Shown: one piece after another, positions 53,087-62,800 of the stretch
Position numbering within the stretch: position 1 is the stretch's first letter
Layout: each line of letters starts with the position of its first letter
Source of the DNA: Spirosoma fluviale
Lineage (GTDB): Bacteria > Bacteroidota > Bacteroidia > Cytophagales > Spirosomataceae
Reading direction: 5' to 3'
NCBI RefSeq assembly: GCF_900230225.1
Contig: NZ_OCNH01000001.1
Coordinates: 372,001-436,000 of the forward strand
DNA length: 64,000 nucleotides
Program-made: the position numbers and the translations under genes
Notes under the pieces: model-generated
Database searches by the model: none
What the model was told of the DNA's origin: nothing
What the model saw: the letters and a program-made list of their open reading frames with translations, nothing else

Positions 53087-54046
53087 CTAGTGCGCCCAAT
53101 CATCCAAGATTGCCATCGATTGGCTAACGATGGCGTCCAAGGCCTCTTGGGTGAGAAAGGCCTGGTGACCCGTTACCAGCACATTCGGCAAGCTTAACAG
53201 CTCTTCGATTAACGGGTCGGGGGTCTCCGAATTCGACCGGTCCTCAAAGAACAAGCCGTGTTCGTGTTCATAGACGTCGATGCCCAGATAGCCCAATTGA
53301 CCACTGCGCAAGGCCTCCAGCGCATCGGTGGTGTTGAGAGTAGCCCCCCGCCCCGTATTAATTAACATGGCCCCCCGTTTCATGCGATCGAAAGTTTCCC
53401 GCTTGAACAGCCCCTGGGTCTGCTCGGTCAGGGGTAAGTGAAGCGAGATGATATCCGAACGCGTCAGTAAGTCTTCCAGGGAAACCAACTCGATGGGGAC
53501 CTCGGATTCCGCCTGGGCGGCCTCGGGTTTAGCATCATAAGCGAGTAGCTGACAGCCGAAGCCCGTCAAAATACGAGCCAGGGCCTGACCAATGTTGCCG
53601 TAGCCAGCAATGCCCACGGTTTTGCCCCGTAGTTCGAAGCCAACCAACTGCCGGGTGAGCTTGAAGTCGAACTGGCGGGCATTATCGGTGGCCTCTCTTA
53701 AGTGACGGCCCAGCGCCAACATCAACGCGACGGCGTACTCGGCGATGGCACCGGGTGAATAGGCTGGAATGCTTTTGACGTCAATGCCGAGTTCATCGGC
53801 CGTTGCCTGATCAATGTGATCGGTACCGGCTGAGCGAGTCAGTAGATAGCGAATGCCGAGTTGATGGAGCCGGGTGAGCACCGGCCTGGAGGCATCATCG
53901 GTACCAAAGATCAAGACGGCCTCATAGCCCGTGGCTTGATCGACGGTATCCATGCTAAGTTGGTCGGCTACCAGAGTCAGTTCGTGGTTGGTATCTCGCA
54001 GGAGGGGCTCCTCAAAGGAGCCCACGCTAAAAGCAATGGCTTTCAT
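53087..54046 (-). CDS. ldhA: D-lactate dehydrogenase (D-2-hydroxyacid dehydrogenase)
   Basis: A 319-residue NAD-dependent enzyme. The substrate-binding domain (TRSAGTDHIDQATADELGI) frames the Rossmann fold with GIAGYGNIGQALARIL. Catalytic residues are present: Arg in INTGRGATLNTTDAL, Glu in GIDVYEHEHGLFFED and His in VLVTGHQAFLTQEAL. The YEHEHGLFFEDRS segment is characteristic of D-lactate dehydrogenases of the LdhA type. It reduces pyruvate to D-lactate. It lies between repeat copies B and C. Confidence 0.95.
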   Translation of the reverse strand: MKAIAFSVGSFEEPLLRDTNHELTLVADQLSMDTVDQATGYEAVLIFGTDDASRPVLTRLHQLGIRYLLTRSAGTDHIDQATADELGIDVKSIPAYSPGAIAEYAVALMLALGRHLREATDNARQFDFKLTRQLVGFELRGKTVGIAGYGNIGQALARILTGFGCQLLAYDAKPEAAQAESEVPIELVSLEDLLTRSDIISLHLPLTEQTQGLFKRETFDRMKRGAMLINTGRGATLNTTDALEALRSGQLGYLGIDVYEHEHGLFFEDRSNSETPDPLIEELLSLPNVLVTGHQAFLTQEALDAIVSQSMAILDDWAH

Positions 54047-54446
54047 GAGGGTAGCTTAGGTAGGGATTCGTAATAAGTACTGCCTGGGAAGGATAAATGT
54101 TTACCGAATGGCTACGTTAGAAATTTCGAAGCCTTTTGGTGGACACTTAATTTTACTAATTGTCCAATGCTATCCATCGCCTACAGACCAGACCCGTTTA
54201 GAAACCCGTAGACTAAGCATGAAGGTGTAGGAGTGGCAAGATCCCGCCACTTTATGCTTCACCTGAGCCAGAGCCTCCTCTTTGTCTTCCATAGTCTACA
54301 TTAACGACTTTTTACTCAAAATTAGTCAGACCTAAACGTCCACTAAATAACCGGGCTACTTAGCAAACGAAGCCTACCATTTAATAACCCCGTTTGGTAA
54401 GTTGGCAACTTCTGGCGTCCTTGAGCCAAACTTTAACCGTATTACA
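54047..54446. other. Intergenic region with repeat copy C
   Basis: 400 bp between ldhA and the cold-shock gene. It holds repeat copy C (54140-54186). On the minus strand, a frame starting at 54292 (MEDKEEALAQVKHKVAGSC, about 40 codons) is too short and too isolated to call. The right end should contain the promoter and a leader for the cold-shock gene. Confidence 0.45.
54140..54186. repeat. Island repeat copy C
   Basis: A 47-bp sequence starting TGGACACTTAATTTTACTAA and ending GCCTACAG. Its first 27 bp begin TGGACA and end TGTCCA, a short inverted repeat that is less perfect in copies A and B. Confidence 0.8.
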
Positions 54447-54638
54447 ATGCCAACAGGGAGTGTCAAATTTTTCAATGAGAGTAAAGGCTTCGGCTTTATC
54501 AAACCCGACGACGGGGGTGAGGATGTGTTTGTACACATTTCAGCGACCAGCGAAGAACTTCGGGAAAACGACAAAGTAACCTACAATGTCGAGCAAGGCA
54601 AGAAGGGCTTGAATGCGGTCAACGTCAAACGCACCTAA
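54447..54638 (+). CDS. Cold-shock protein (CspA family)
   Basis: From the ATG at 54447 the protein is 63 residues, a single cold-shock domain with RNP1 KGFGFI and RNP2 [33 protein letters not shown]-like segment (GEDVFVHIS) and [19 protein letters not shown]. It binds single-stranded nucleic acids as an RNA chaperone. It has its own terminator at 54671. An upstream start at 54402 would add non-family residues. Confidence 0.97.
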   Translation: MPTGSVKFFNESKGFGFIKPDDGGEDVFVHISATSEELRENDKVTYNVEQGKKGLNAVNVKRT

Positions 54639-54670
54639 GGTCATTGGGCCAATCAGTAGGTAGTAGAGAG

Positions 54671-54701
54671 AGAACAGGCTTGGCGGCCTGTTCTTTTTTT
54701 G
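54671..54701 (+). terminator. Rho-independent terminator after the cold-shock gene
   Basis: Perfect 9-bp stem AGAACAGGC (54671-54679) with GCCTGTTCT (54686-54694), loop of 6 nt, followed by TTTTTTT. Confidence 0.85.
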
Positions 54702-54723
54702 TAGGGATAATTCAGTTAACTGA

Positions 54724-54987
54724 ACTGTACAGGTCGTAAAGCTGAAACAGATTACCGTATCTAAGTTGGTTAAGGGGCATCGAACCAGCGCTCTTGAATT
54801 GTATAATCTACGGAATGATATTGGCGAGCAGCAAAATCTGGCCGGGCAATACCCGAAGCTGCTAAAGAGCCTGGCCGCTTTACTAACCAGTCGGTTAAAG
54901 CAGTGGGACGCACAGATGCCCACGTTTAAAAAGACCGGTCGACCCGTACTTTGGCCGGAAGATGCGCTGACACAGTCTAAACCGTAA
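54724..54987 (+). pseudogene. Sulfatase, C-terminal part
   Basis: An open stretch of about 87 codons between a TGA at 54721 and the TAA at 54985, without a credible start of its own. KLVKGHRTSALELYNLRNDIGEQQNLAGQYPKL, followed by a helix and PTFKKTGRPVLWPEDA, is the usual C-terminal end of arylsulfatases (LYNLRNDIGE is diagnostic). It is the same strand as the N-terminal fragment at 46426 and is most simply the other end of that gene, with 150-200 middle residues lost. Confidence 0.82.
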
Positions 54988-55026
54988 CTAATGTCAGTAA
55001 AAAGCGGTGCCAGCGCCCCGGTTGAT

Positions 55027-55206
55027 CTAGTATTTGTACCTTCCCATCTTTTTTGCCTGACCCGGTGGCATCCCTTTTCCGTTTTTGTACCAGCCTTTAT
55101 GGAGACCGTTGTCATGGCGGGGCGCTGTATTGTATACACTGGGCTGGCGGGTGCAGGCGGTGGTCACAACGGCCATGAATCCCAGAAGAATTAGTAGCTG
55201 CTTCAT
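55027..55206 (-). CDS. Small lipoprotein
   Basis: From the ATG at 55206 the protein is 59 residues: signal with lipobox (LLGFMAVVTTACT, Cys18) and a basic Gly/Lys/Tyr/Pro tail GLHKGWYKNGKGMPPGQAKKM. Small lipoproteins with this GWxKxGxGxPPGQAKK ending are common in Bacteroidota as I recall; function unknown. Upstream in-frame starts as far as 55350 would precede the signal and are rejected. Confidence 0.78.
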   Translation of the reverse strand: MKQLLILLGFMAVVTTACTRQPSVYNTAPRHDNGLHKGWYKNGKGMPPGQAKKMGRYKY

Positions 55207-55523
55207 TCGTATGTAGTGAGTTTCAGAAAACCTGAGCAGACACACCACAAACTTAACCGGAGTCAACATCAGGCAGTAACTAAAACGTGACGCAATTCGC
55301 CCATAGTACGGGTAAGTTATCACACGGGCAAACGTCGACCTTCCATTCATGCCTGGAACGACTCGCCGTCTACAAAAGCCGATGAGGATAATCTGCTACG
55401 GAGACGATAGCAGTCAAGTAGATTCGACGGGTTAATTGGTTTAAACTTTGTTGTCTGTTTATACGCATACGCTCGTAATTCCTGCAACTAATCGTGACCT
55501 ATTGTCGTCAAACAAAATTTTCC
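55207..55523. other. Divergent intergenic region
   Basis: 317 bp between the small lipoprotein and the ThuA gene. No ORF or RNA gene was recognised; it should contain both promoters. Confidence 0.4.
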
Positions 55524-56507
55524 ATGAAACCAATATACGTTCTGGTACTGCTGTTTTGGGCTTTCGCCGGTGAAAACGCATTTGCTCAATCAACTAAAAA
55601 AGGAAATTCGAAAGTCATCCGGACCCTGATCGTGGATGGGCAGAACAACCACGAGCAGTGGCCCAAGATTACCTTCATGATGAAGCGGTACCTGGAAGAA
55701 ACGGGTAAGTTTTCGGTCGATGTACAGCGGTCGTACTATACCTGGAACGGGGGGAAGCTAGTCGACCAATACAAGATTCCGGGCGTTAGAAACACCGTTG
55801 ACCTGCCAAAATCGAAGGCGGACTCCAGCTTTCACCCCGATTTCTCCAAGTACGATCTGGTGATCTGTAATTTCGGATGGAATGCAGCTCCCTGGTCTGA
55901 CGAAACGCAGGCCGATTTTGAGAAGTTTATGAAAAACGGGGGCGGACTCGTCGTTGTCCATGCCGCCGACAACTCGTTTCCGATGTGGCCCGCTTACAAC
56001 AAAATGATCGGTTTGGGCGGCTGGGGCGACCGTACCGAAAAAGATGGTCCCTTTGTGTATTATGATAAAGACGGGAAGCTCATCCGGGACCCACAGCCGG
56101 GCCGGGCGGGTTCGCACGGGGCACAGAACGAATTTCTGATCACGGTTCGGGATACCAAACACCCCATCACGAAGGGTATGCCGCTCACCTGGATGCATAC
56201 CAAAGATGAAATGTACGACCGCCTGCGTGGACCAGCCGAAAACATGACTGTACTGGCAACCGCCTTCTCGTCGAAGGAAAATCGGGGTACAGACCGCAAC
56301 GAACCCATGTTAATGACCATCAACTACGGGAAAGGGCGCATTTTTCACACGCCCCTGGGCCATGTCGACTACTCGGTCGAATGTGTGGGCTTTATCACCT
56401 GCCTACAACGGGGTGCTCAGTGGGCTGCTACGGGTAAAGTCGACATTCCAATTCCGGCCGATTTCCCGACCGAGAGTGCCATCAGCAAACGTAATTTTGT
56501 TGAGTAA
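55524..56507 (+). CDS. ThuA-domain secreted protein (trehalose utilization-like)
   Basis: From the ATG at 55524 (signal VLVLLFWAFAGENAFAQ) the protein is 327 residues with one ThuA-like class I glutamine amidotransferase-fold domain: IRTLIVDGQNNHEQWPKIT (strand 1), YDLVICNFGWNAAPWSDETQADFEKFM, NGGGLVVVHAADNSFPMWP and GKGRIFHTPLGHVDYS, ending in PADFPTESAISKRNFVE. ThuA homologs occur in sugar and osmolyte loci. There is no Cys nucleophile in the usual elbow. It is probably the next remaining gene of the former sulfatase/glycan locus. Confidence 0.9.
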   Translation: MKPIYVLVLLFWAFAGENAFAQSTKKGNSKVIRTLIVDGQNNHEQWPKITFMMKRYLEETGKFSVDVQRSYYTWNGGKLVDQYKIPGVRNTVDLPKSKADSSFHPDFSKYDLVICNFGWNAAPWSDETQADFEKFMKNGGGLVVVHAADNSFPMWPAYNKMIGLGGWGDRTEKDGPFVYYDKDGKLIRDPQPGRAGSHGAQNEFLITVRDTKHPITKGMPLTWMHTKDEMYDRLRGPAENMTVLATAFSSKENRGTDRNEPMLMTINYGKGRIFHTPLGHVDYSVECVGFITCLQRGAQWAATGKVDIPIPADFPTESAISKRNFVE

Positions 56508-56549
56508 CCCATGAGCTGAAGTCTTACCGGTTCTGAGTAAAGGCTAAAG

Positions 56550-56603
56550 AAACAGGGAGTAAGCTGGCCGATGATTCGGTGCAGTTTACTCCCTGTTTGT
56601 TGT
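56550..56603 (+). terminator. Hairpin terminator after the ThuA gene
   Basis: Perfect 13-bp arms AAACAGGGAGTAA (56550-56562) and TTACTCCCTGTTT (56586-56598) around a 23-nt loop, followed by GTTGTTTAG. Confidence 0.7.
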
Positions 56604-56746
56604 TTAGCCGTCTCTGCTCTTTCATCTAAATAATGGTCTTGAAACGGCAAAAAGGGTGATTTCCCCGTTTCATCCCGACTGGACGACTGGTTAATTTGTC
56701 CTGGTAACACCAAACGTCATTGACAACGTTGATTCAACAGGTTTAG

Positions 56747-58822
56747 ATGGATAAAGAGGAAAAACAGGCCAAGGAGAATCTGCTGAAATCTATGCTGGAA
56801 ACAGGCGAACGTATTGTTGAAGGCCTGCGTAAGGATTTGGCTAACAAACCTGGTAATGCAAATCAACGTACCGTACGTGTTTCGGATGTTTTCGATACGG
56901 AAGGGCATCAATATGTTAATCTGGTGCAGGAAGGTGGCGGTGTGCTGGGTATCGCTTTGCTGGGGTACACCTACGTACTGGAATGCATGGGTATCCGTTT
57001 TCTCAAACTGGCCGGTACCAGTGCGGGAGCTATCAATGCGGCCTTAATGGCTGTTGTTCGTCCTGACGATACCAGCGTAAAAAAGTCGCCCATTATCCTG
57101 TATTACCTGACTCAGAAGAACCTGTTCGATTTTGTAGACGGGCACCCCATTGCCAAGTGGCTGCTGAAAAATACCATCAACTATAAAAATTACTTTGAGC
57201 GCCTGGTTAGGTCGGCCCTGTTTACGCTCATCAGTGCCCTGAGTTTGATTGTGTTCAGCAGTATACTTTTGTGGGAAGACCGGAGTATACTTGGCTTATT
57301 GGGCGGTCTGATTTCTGCTTATCTGATAGCGCTGGTAATTTTTAAAAGAGGACTCATCAGCAACGGTATTGTAGCAGAGTACCTGAAAAGCCGTTTTTTT
57401 TTAATCGTCTTTGTGGCTGTTCTTTTAATCCTGGTTGCCTTTTGGGGGTTAACAACCATTCCAGACGATTCAGCTTGTAAGTATCAGATCATTCTGGCCC
57501 TGTTACCCATTGCGTTACTATTGGCTTATTCTCTTTTTCTGGCTACCAGAGGCAGATATCTCCAGTTTATTCAATATGTAGTCTGTGCAATTCTGGGGGT
57601 TGTCCTGCTCAATGGTATTCTCAACCAGTTGTTCCAGATTCAGATCGCTCTCTGGCAATTTCCGTTTAAGAACTCTTACAAGGGAGGTATAAATCCTTAT
57701 CAGTACCTGTCCGTAGCCGGCATCTCGCTGTTTGTCTTTTTTTTATTGCTCCTGGGGACTATTACGCTGTTCTTATACACTCGGTTTAAGGATAGTAAAT
57801 TCGGTATCAACCCTGGTAATGCGTTTGAGGACTGGATTGCCGATCTGATGCAGAATGGCGACGTTAATACGCAGGTCGATCTTTACCCCGGTGGAAAGAT
57901 GGCTATTGTTAACAACAAAAATGGGATAAGTACACTGCGGGATTTAGAGGAGAAATTAATGATTATCCCTAAGCTGGAGTATAAACCGGAAGGCGAGGGC
58001 TACACAACAAACTATAAACTTTCAGACCCTATAGAGCATGTCCTGACGGGCCTTAATACGTACAAACCTGATGAAGACGAGCCGCCCCTTGCCCTGATCA
58101 CTACCGAAATTGTGACCGAGAACAAGATCATCTTTCCGAAGATGTGGCGACTCTTCTACTATGATAAAGACTATACCCTAACCGCCAAATTCGTTCGGGC
58201 TTCCATGTCGATTCCCTTTTTCTTTGAAGCCTATCGGGAGAAAAATATTCCCAAACGATCGTTGAGGGCGAAAGAATGGCTACAGTACCTTAGTTACGAG
58301 GGAAACGAAATTAAAGAGGCCGTATTTGTCGATGGCGGGTCGCTCTCGAACTTCCCAATCAACGTATTCAATCCAACAAGGGCAACAACGCCCCGGCTGC
58401 CCACCTTTGGCGCGCGGCTTCAGGACAGCGATTCGGAGGACTCCCGATCTACCCAGTCGCTGGGAGGCATCGTTTCGTCGATTATCAATACCATGCGGGC
58501 AAATTATGATAAGGATTTCCTGATCACCCACCCGCAGTTTGAAGATTGTCTGGCCTGTATTGATGTCAGGGATGTGAACTGGCTAAATTTTAACCTGCCC
58601 GCCGACCAGCAGATCGACTTGTTTAAGCGCGGTGCTCAGGCCGCTGCCGCTTTTCTGCTGGGCTTTAACTGGGAGCTGTTCAAGGCCAAGCAGGAAGCCT
58701 TGAATCTTGGCGTTTTGGCCGCCGATATACGCGTTGCCGACGATCTGGAAGATGTCGAGAAACTTATCGGAAAAATCAGAGTAAAGCGGGGTATGGATCA
58801 GCCTGCGCCACCAGCCGTTTAA
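56747..58822 (+). CDS. Patatin-like phospholipase with internal membrane region
   Basis: A 691-residue protein. The patatin start is VNLVQEGGGVLGIALLGYTYVLE (the oxyanion Gly-rich loop) and the nucleophile motif is GTSAGA (Gly-x-Ser-x-Gly). Between about residues 155 and 345 a block of roughly seven hydrophobic helices is inserted (LFTLISALSLIVFSSILLW ... SLFVFFLLLLGTITLFLY). The patatin domain resumes with ASMSIPFFFEAY and the catalytic Asp in VFVDGGSLSNFPINVF. It should be a membrane-anchored lipid acyl hydrolase. The gene is 39 nt upstream of the M15 peptidase. Confidence 0.9.
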   Translation: MDKEEKQAKENLLKSMLETGERIVEGLRKDLANKPGNANQRTVRVSDVFDTEGHQYVNLVQEGGGVLGIALLGYTYVLECMGIRFLKLAGTSAGAINAALMAVVRPDDTSVKKSPIILYYLTQKNLFDFVDGHPIAKWLLKNTINYKNYFERLVRSALFTLISALSLIVFSSILLWEDRSILGLLGGLISAYLIALVIFKRGLISNGIVAEYLKSRFFLIVFVAVLLILVAFWGLTTIPDDSACKYQIILALLPIALLLAYSLFLATRGRYLQFIQYVVCAILGVVLLNGILNQLFQIQIALWQFPFKNSYKGGINPYQYLSVAGISLFVFFLLLLGTITLFLYTRFKDSKFGINPGNAFEDWIADLMQNGDVNTQVDLYPGGKMAIVNNKNGISTLRDLEEKLMIIPKLEYKPEGEGYTTNYKLSDPIEHVLTGLNTYKPDEDEPPLALITTEIVTENKIIFPKMWRLFYYDKDYTLTAKFVRASMSIPFFFEAYREKNIPKRSLRAKEWLQYLSYEGNEIKEAVFVDGGSLSNFPINVFNPTRATTPRLPTFGARLQDSDSEDSRSTQSLGGIVSSIINTMRANYDKDFLITHPQFEDCLACIDVRDVNWLNFNLPADQQIDLFKRGAQAAAAFLLGFNWELFKAKQEALNLGVLAADIRVADDLEDVEKLIGKIRVKRGMDQPAPPAV

Positions 58823-58861
58823 CTTGTCAGCAGACCTCTCATTTTTCACCGAAACAAGGTC

Positions 58862-59605
58862 ATGAAATCGCCCTTACTACCCATTGACATTATTTCGATT
58901 TACACGAATAAATTAGGCGATCGCCTTCCGCTGCCTGTGCGGATGGCCAAATGCACGCCCGATACCCACACGGCTATTTTTAACATTGCTACGGAATTGG
59001 CCCAAAAAGGCGGCAAGCTTATTTTAAGCGACCTGTTTCGCAGCTACGACATGCAGTCGCAGTCGCACAATGATTTCGTTTCCGGAAAGAAAAAGGCGTT
59101 TAGCCCCCCGCCGGGCGGTAGTTTCCACGAAGCCGGGCGGGGCTTCGATCTGGATCTGGGGTCGCTTAAAATATCATTAGCCGACTTCTGGAAAATTGCG
59201 GCCGGGCATGGCGTAGTGCCCATTATTAAGCAGCCCAAAGCCAGCCTTTCGGAAGCCTGGCACTTCGACTGCCGGGGTAGCCACCAGCTCGTTTATGAGT
59301 ATTACGAAAGCGGGAAGGGTGATAATTTCAAGCCCTATAAAGCTGCGTCTGCCAGTGGCATTCTATCCATCGGCATACAGGTCGATGATTTCGATGATCA
59401 GCAGCAGGCGGCTATTCAGTCGTGCCTGATTCGACTGGGTAAAGTAATTGGGAATATTGACGGGCACATCGGCAAACGATCGCGTCAGGCGCTGGATGAG
59501 CTAGGCATCCCGGTCGATATGGGCAACATACCGGAAATGCTCCTGCAGGTGGAGGATCTGGTTCAACAGAAATTCCCGACCGAATTCAGAATGCCGCTCC
59601 TGTAA
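58862..59605 (+). CDS. M15-family D-Ala-D-Ala carboxypeptidase-like peptidase
   Basis: A 247-residue protein without an obvious signal peptide. The zinc motif SFHEAGRGFDLDL (SxHxxGxxxD) and the second His in EAWHFDCRG fit the VanY/M15 fold (about 45-150). The C-terminal part (IRLGKVIGNIDGHIGKRSRQALDELGI) resembles a peptidoglycan-binding repeat. It likely trims peptidoglycan peptides or acts as a cell-wall hydrolase. It follows the patatin gene by 39 nt, so the two may be co-expressed; the lack of a signal peptide is odd unless export or lysis delivers it. Confidence 0.85.
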   Translation: MKSPLLPIDIISIYTNKLGDRLPLPVRMAKCTPDTHTAIFNIATELAQKGGKLILSDLFRSYDMQSQSHNDFVSGKKKAFSPPPGGSFHEAGRGFDLDLGSLKISLADFWKIAAGHGVVPIIKQPKASLSEAWHFDCRGSHQLVYEYYESGKGDNFKPYKAASASGILSIGIQVDDFDDQQQAAIQSCLIRLGKVIGNIDGHIGKRSRQALDELGIPVDMGNIPEMLLQVEDLVQQKFPTEFRMPLL

Positions 59606-59750
59606 GCGATGGGCCACTGTACAGACTTTCAGGAGTTGCCCGCATCAAAAAATAGCTGAGAACCTCGTGAGGTAACCAGTACTAGTCTTATCACTCCCGA
59701 AGTAGCAAAGGCATGAATAACTACTTTCGGGATACATACTAACCGTATGC

Positions 59751-59792
59751 AAATAATCCGGCCCGTCTTTTCGTAGACGGGCCGGATTATTT
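59751..59792. terminator. Bidirectional hairpin terminator
   Basis: Perfect 17-bp arms (59751-59767 with 59776-59792; AAATAATCCGGCCCGTC type) between the M15 gene and the converging adhesin gene, with T-run and A-run flanks. Confidence 0.85.
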
Positions 59793-59813
59793 ATGTGGTC
59801 TGAGCAAGATCGA

Positions 59814-62800
59814 CTACCTACGGTCACCGATCCGCACCGCACGCTTGCTCTGCCGAAGCACAAACGGCACACACACATCGGCTGGACAACTACATACCGT
59901 GGGTAGTAACAACACCGTCACATCCGTGTGGCAGCCTGATGCATTGTAAACGCGGATCGTGTAGGCCTGGGCCGTCTGTGGACTTAAGAGGTTGCTGGCA
60001 ATCACACCATCCACTGGAATCGCTTTGGCTAGCCCCGACAGCGAAGCGGCTTCGTTGAAACTGCTACCCAGCGAGTACTGATAGGTGTTGGCCAAATCGA
60101 AGCCACTCAGCACTAGCTTACCGGTGGCTTGTAAAGTGTTGCCCACGCAGGTGACCGGCACAGCCATTACCTTGTAGGTAGGTAGGCTATCTTCCTGCAC
60201 AATAAGGGGGCAGCAGCTAAAATCAGGACATTGACCGGTGGCCTTGTCAACCACCAGCCTGTAGGCTCCCGGTCCCGTTACATCCAGTACATTACTGGTG
60301 TGGCCCGGGATCTCCACATTATCCTTTAACCACTTGTAACTACTGTATCCGTCTGGCGCAGTTAGGCGGAGGGTGTATGAATCACCGACACAGAAGCGAT
60401 AGGGTACGGAGGTGCAAACGGTAGCCGTATCACCGGGGATAGATGCTTTGTTGTAAAGGATGCCTGAGCTATCCGCAATGGCCTGGAACGTGAGCGACAG
60501 ACTCTGTCCCGCGCCGATACTGCCAATTGTCCAGCTACTAGAAGGGCTGCCTTGAGTAAAGGTGGTACCAGTTGGCGCACTGGCCGATCCGGTTACGTAG
60601 CGCAGGCCAGCAGTACTCGAATCATGCACGGTCACATTGGTAGCGGACTCGGTGCTCGTGTTAGTGAGCACGATGGTATAGGTGAGTACATCGCCTACCT
60701 TCGCCACTGTCTTATCAACGAATCTATCCAGATTCAGCACTGGGCTGGTGGCCGAGCAGGCAACAGGTGCCGAATAACTCACTCTGGCTGTTCCACAACC
60801 GGGTAAACTCACCAGCAGATCGTGAATTAGTCCGTCCGAGCTGAGGCCTGTCATAGAGAAGGGCACTGAATTAACCGAGTTAGCCACTGCCACGGTCGTG
60901 CTAATGAACCCATCTGTTAGCGTCAGTATACCGCCGGAACCAACATTAGTCAGGCTGATGGTACCCGTTAGAATGTACGAGTTGGCAGCACTCTGGCAAG
61001 CAGTAGGGGTCGGCGTGGCGGTCAGTGAACAAATTGGGCTCTGGTCAATCTTGAGAATTGGTAAGGTGACGACAACTGAGCAATCTTTGCTATCAGAGAT
61101 TTGTAGACCCGGACTGACACTGGCTACGGCGGTGGGTATTCCTGAGATGACGCCAGTCGTAGCGTTGAGACTCAGTCCGGTCGGCAGGCTTCCACTAGCT
61201 AGATAGAAGCTGTAAGGAGCCGATCCTCCACTGGCCGTCAGCGTTGCGCTATAAGGCTGACCGACGAATCCTATGGGTAAGCTAGCAGTCGTGAGCGTAA
61301 CTGAGCAAGTGGTGCAGCTGGCCGGTGTGGCATAGGTGGTGCTGGCAGTGGCGGAGGCCAGACCAGCGACCACCATACGCACGGCTGAACTGCTGTCCGA
61401 CACCCCTGTGAGCGAGAAGCTGGCGGTGGTTTGACCCGCCGTTACACTCACCACTCCAATGGTCGACCCGTTGTCGGTGATGGTCAGCGAACCGGCTATC
61501 GCATTCGTCAGGCTAACAATACCTGTAGCCGTATAGGTGTTAGTCGCCGAGTTGCAGACGGGTGTGCTTACAACGACCTGCAAATTAACAGGCGTGTAGA
61601 AGCCCACATCCAGAGTGAGGTTGAACTCACCCGCTGCCAGAGTCACCGACTGGGTCCTGCCCGTGATGGGGTCGGCATCACTGTCGAGAGCGTCATTGCT
61701 ACCGGCATTGGCCAGCGTGGCGGTCATACCTGCCGGAGCGGTGAAGCCCACCGAGTAGGCGTTGTCGGTACCAGGGGTTAAGCCGGTGAAGGAGTAGAGC
61801 CCCGAAGCGTTGGTAAGGGTGGTGGCCGATACTACCCCGTGGGTGAATAGGGTCACGGTCACGCCTGCAATCGGGGTGTCTCCCATATTCTGGATACCGT
61901 CCTTGTTGGCATCAAAGAAGACGTAGTCACCCAGCCCGGCTGCATTGTTTTGACAGTTCTGAGTAATGGGTCCAGAACTGGCCGTACAACTGTTGAGGCT
62001 GGCTGTGATGAACAGCGTTTGCGCGGAGGGAACGTCAACCACTGAATAGCCTACAACCGTACCTACATTCACACTTACCGTGGCACCCGCCGTGGCACTA
62101 AAGTTCACCGTATAAGTGGTTAAGCCCACACAGCTCACGCTGGTAACGGCGATTGTAGGCAACGGATTAATCGTCACGGTCGCCGAGGTGGTACTGACAC
62201 AACCGCTGGCGTTGGCTACGGTCACCGAGTAAGTGGTGGTCGTGGCAGGGCTCACCAGCAGAATGCCTGTGGAGTTGACCGTGCCGTTGGAGAAGGTGTA
62301 GCTGGTGCCACCCGTGGCCGTCAGGGTAGCCCCTTGGCCGGGGCAGATGGTGGCGGGCGTCAGGGTGGCCAGCGGTAGGGGGTTAACCGTCACCGTGCCC
62401 GTTGCCGTGGCTGAACAACCGGCCCCGCTGGCCACCGTCACGGCATAGGTGGTGGTGGTGGTGGGACTCACCACGAGAGTGCCCGAGGTGTTGACCGTAC
62501 CATTGGAGAAGGTATACGAGGTACCACCCGTGGCCGTCAGGGTAGCCCCTTGACCGGGGCAGATAGTAGCCGATGTCAGGGTGGCCGTCAGGTTATTGAC
62601 AAGGGTTACCGTCGCTGAGGTAGTACTGACACAGCCGCTGGCGTTAGCCACGGTCACCGAGTAGGTCGTCGTTGTGGCAGGGCTCACCAGCAGAATGCCT
62701 GTGGAGTTGACCGTGCCGTTGGAGAAGGTGTAGCTGGTGCCACCCGTGGCTGTCAGGGTAGCCCCTTGACCGGGGCAGATGGTGGCGGGCGTCAGGGTGG

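Noticed and set aside
47184-54186. Integron attC sites in the island repeats
   Set aside because: No integron integrase is present, core-site motifs (RYYYAAC/GTTRRRY) are not conserved among the three copies, and the blocks hold genes on both strands.
54540-55139. 199-codon minus-strand ORF
   Set aside because: It is antisense to the end of the cold-shock gene and to the sulfatase C-terminal fragment; its composition is not protein-like.
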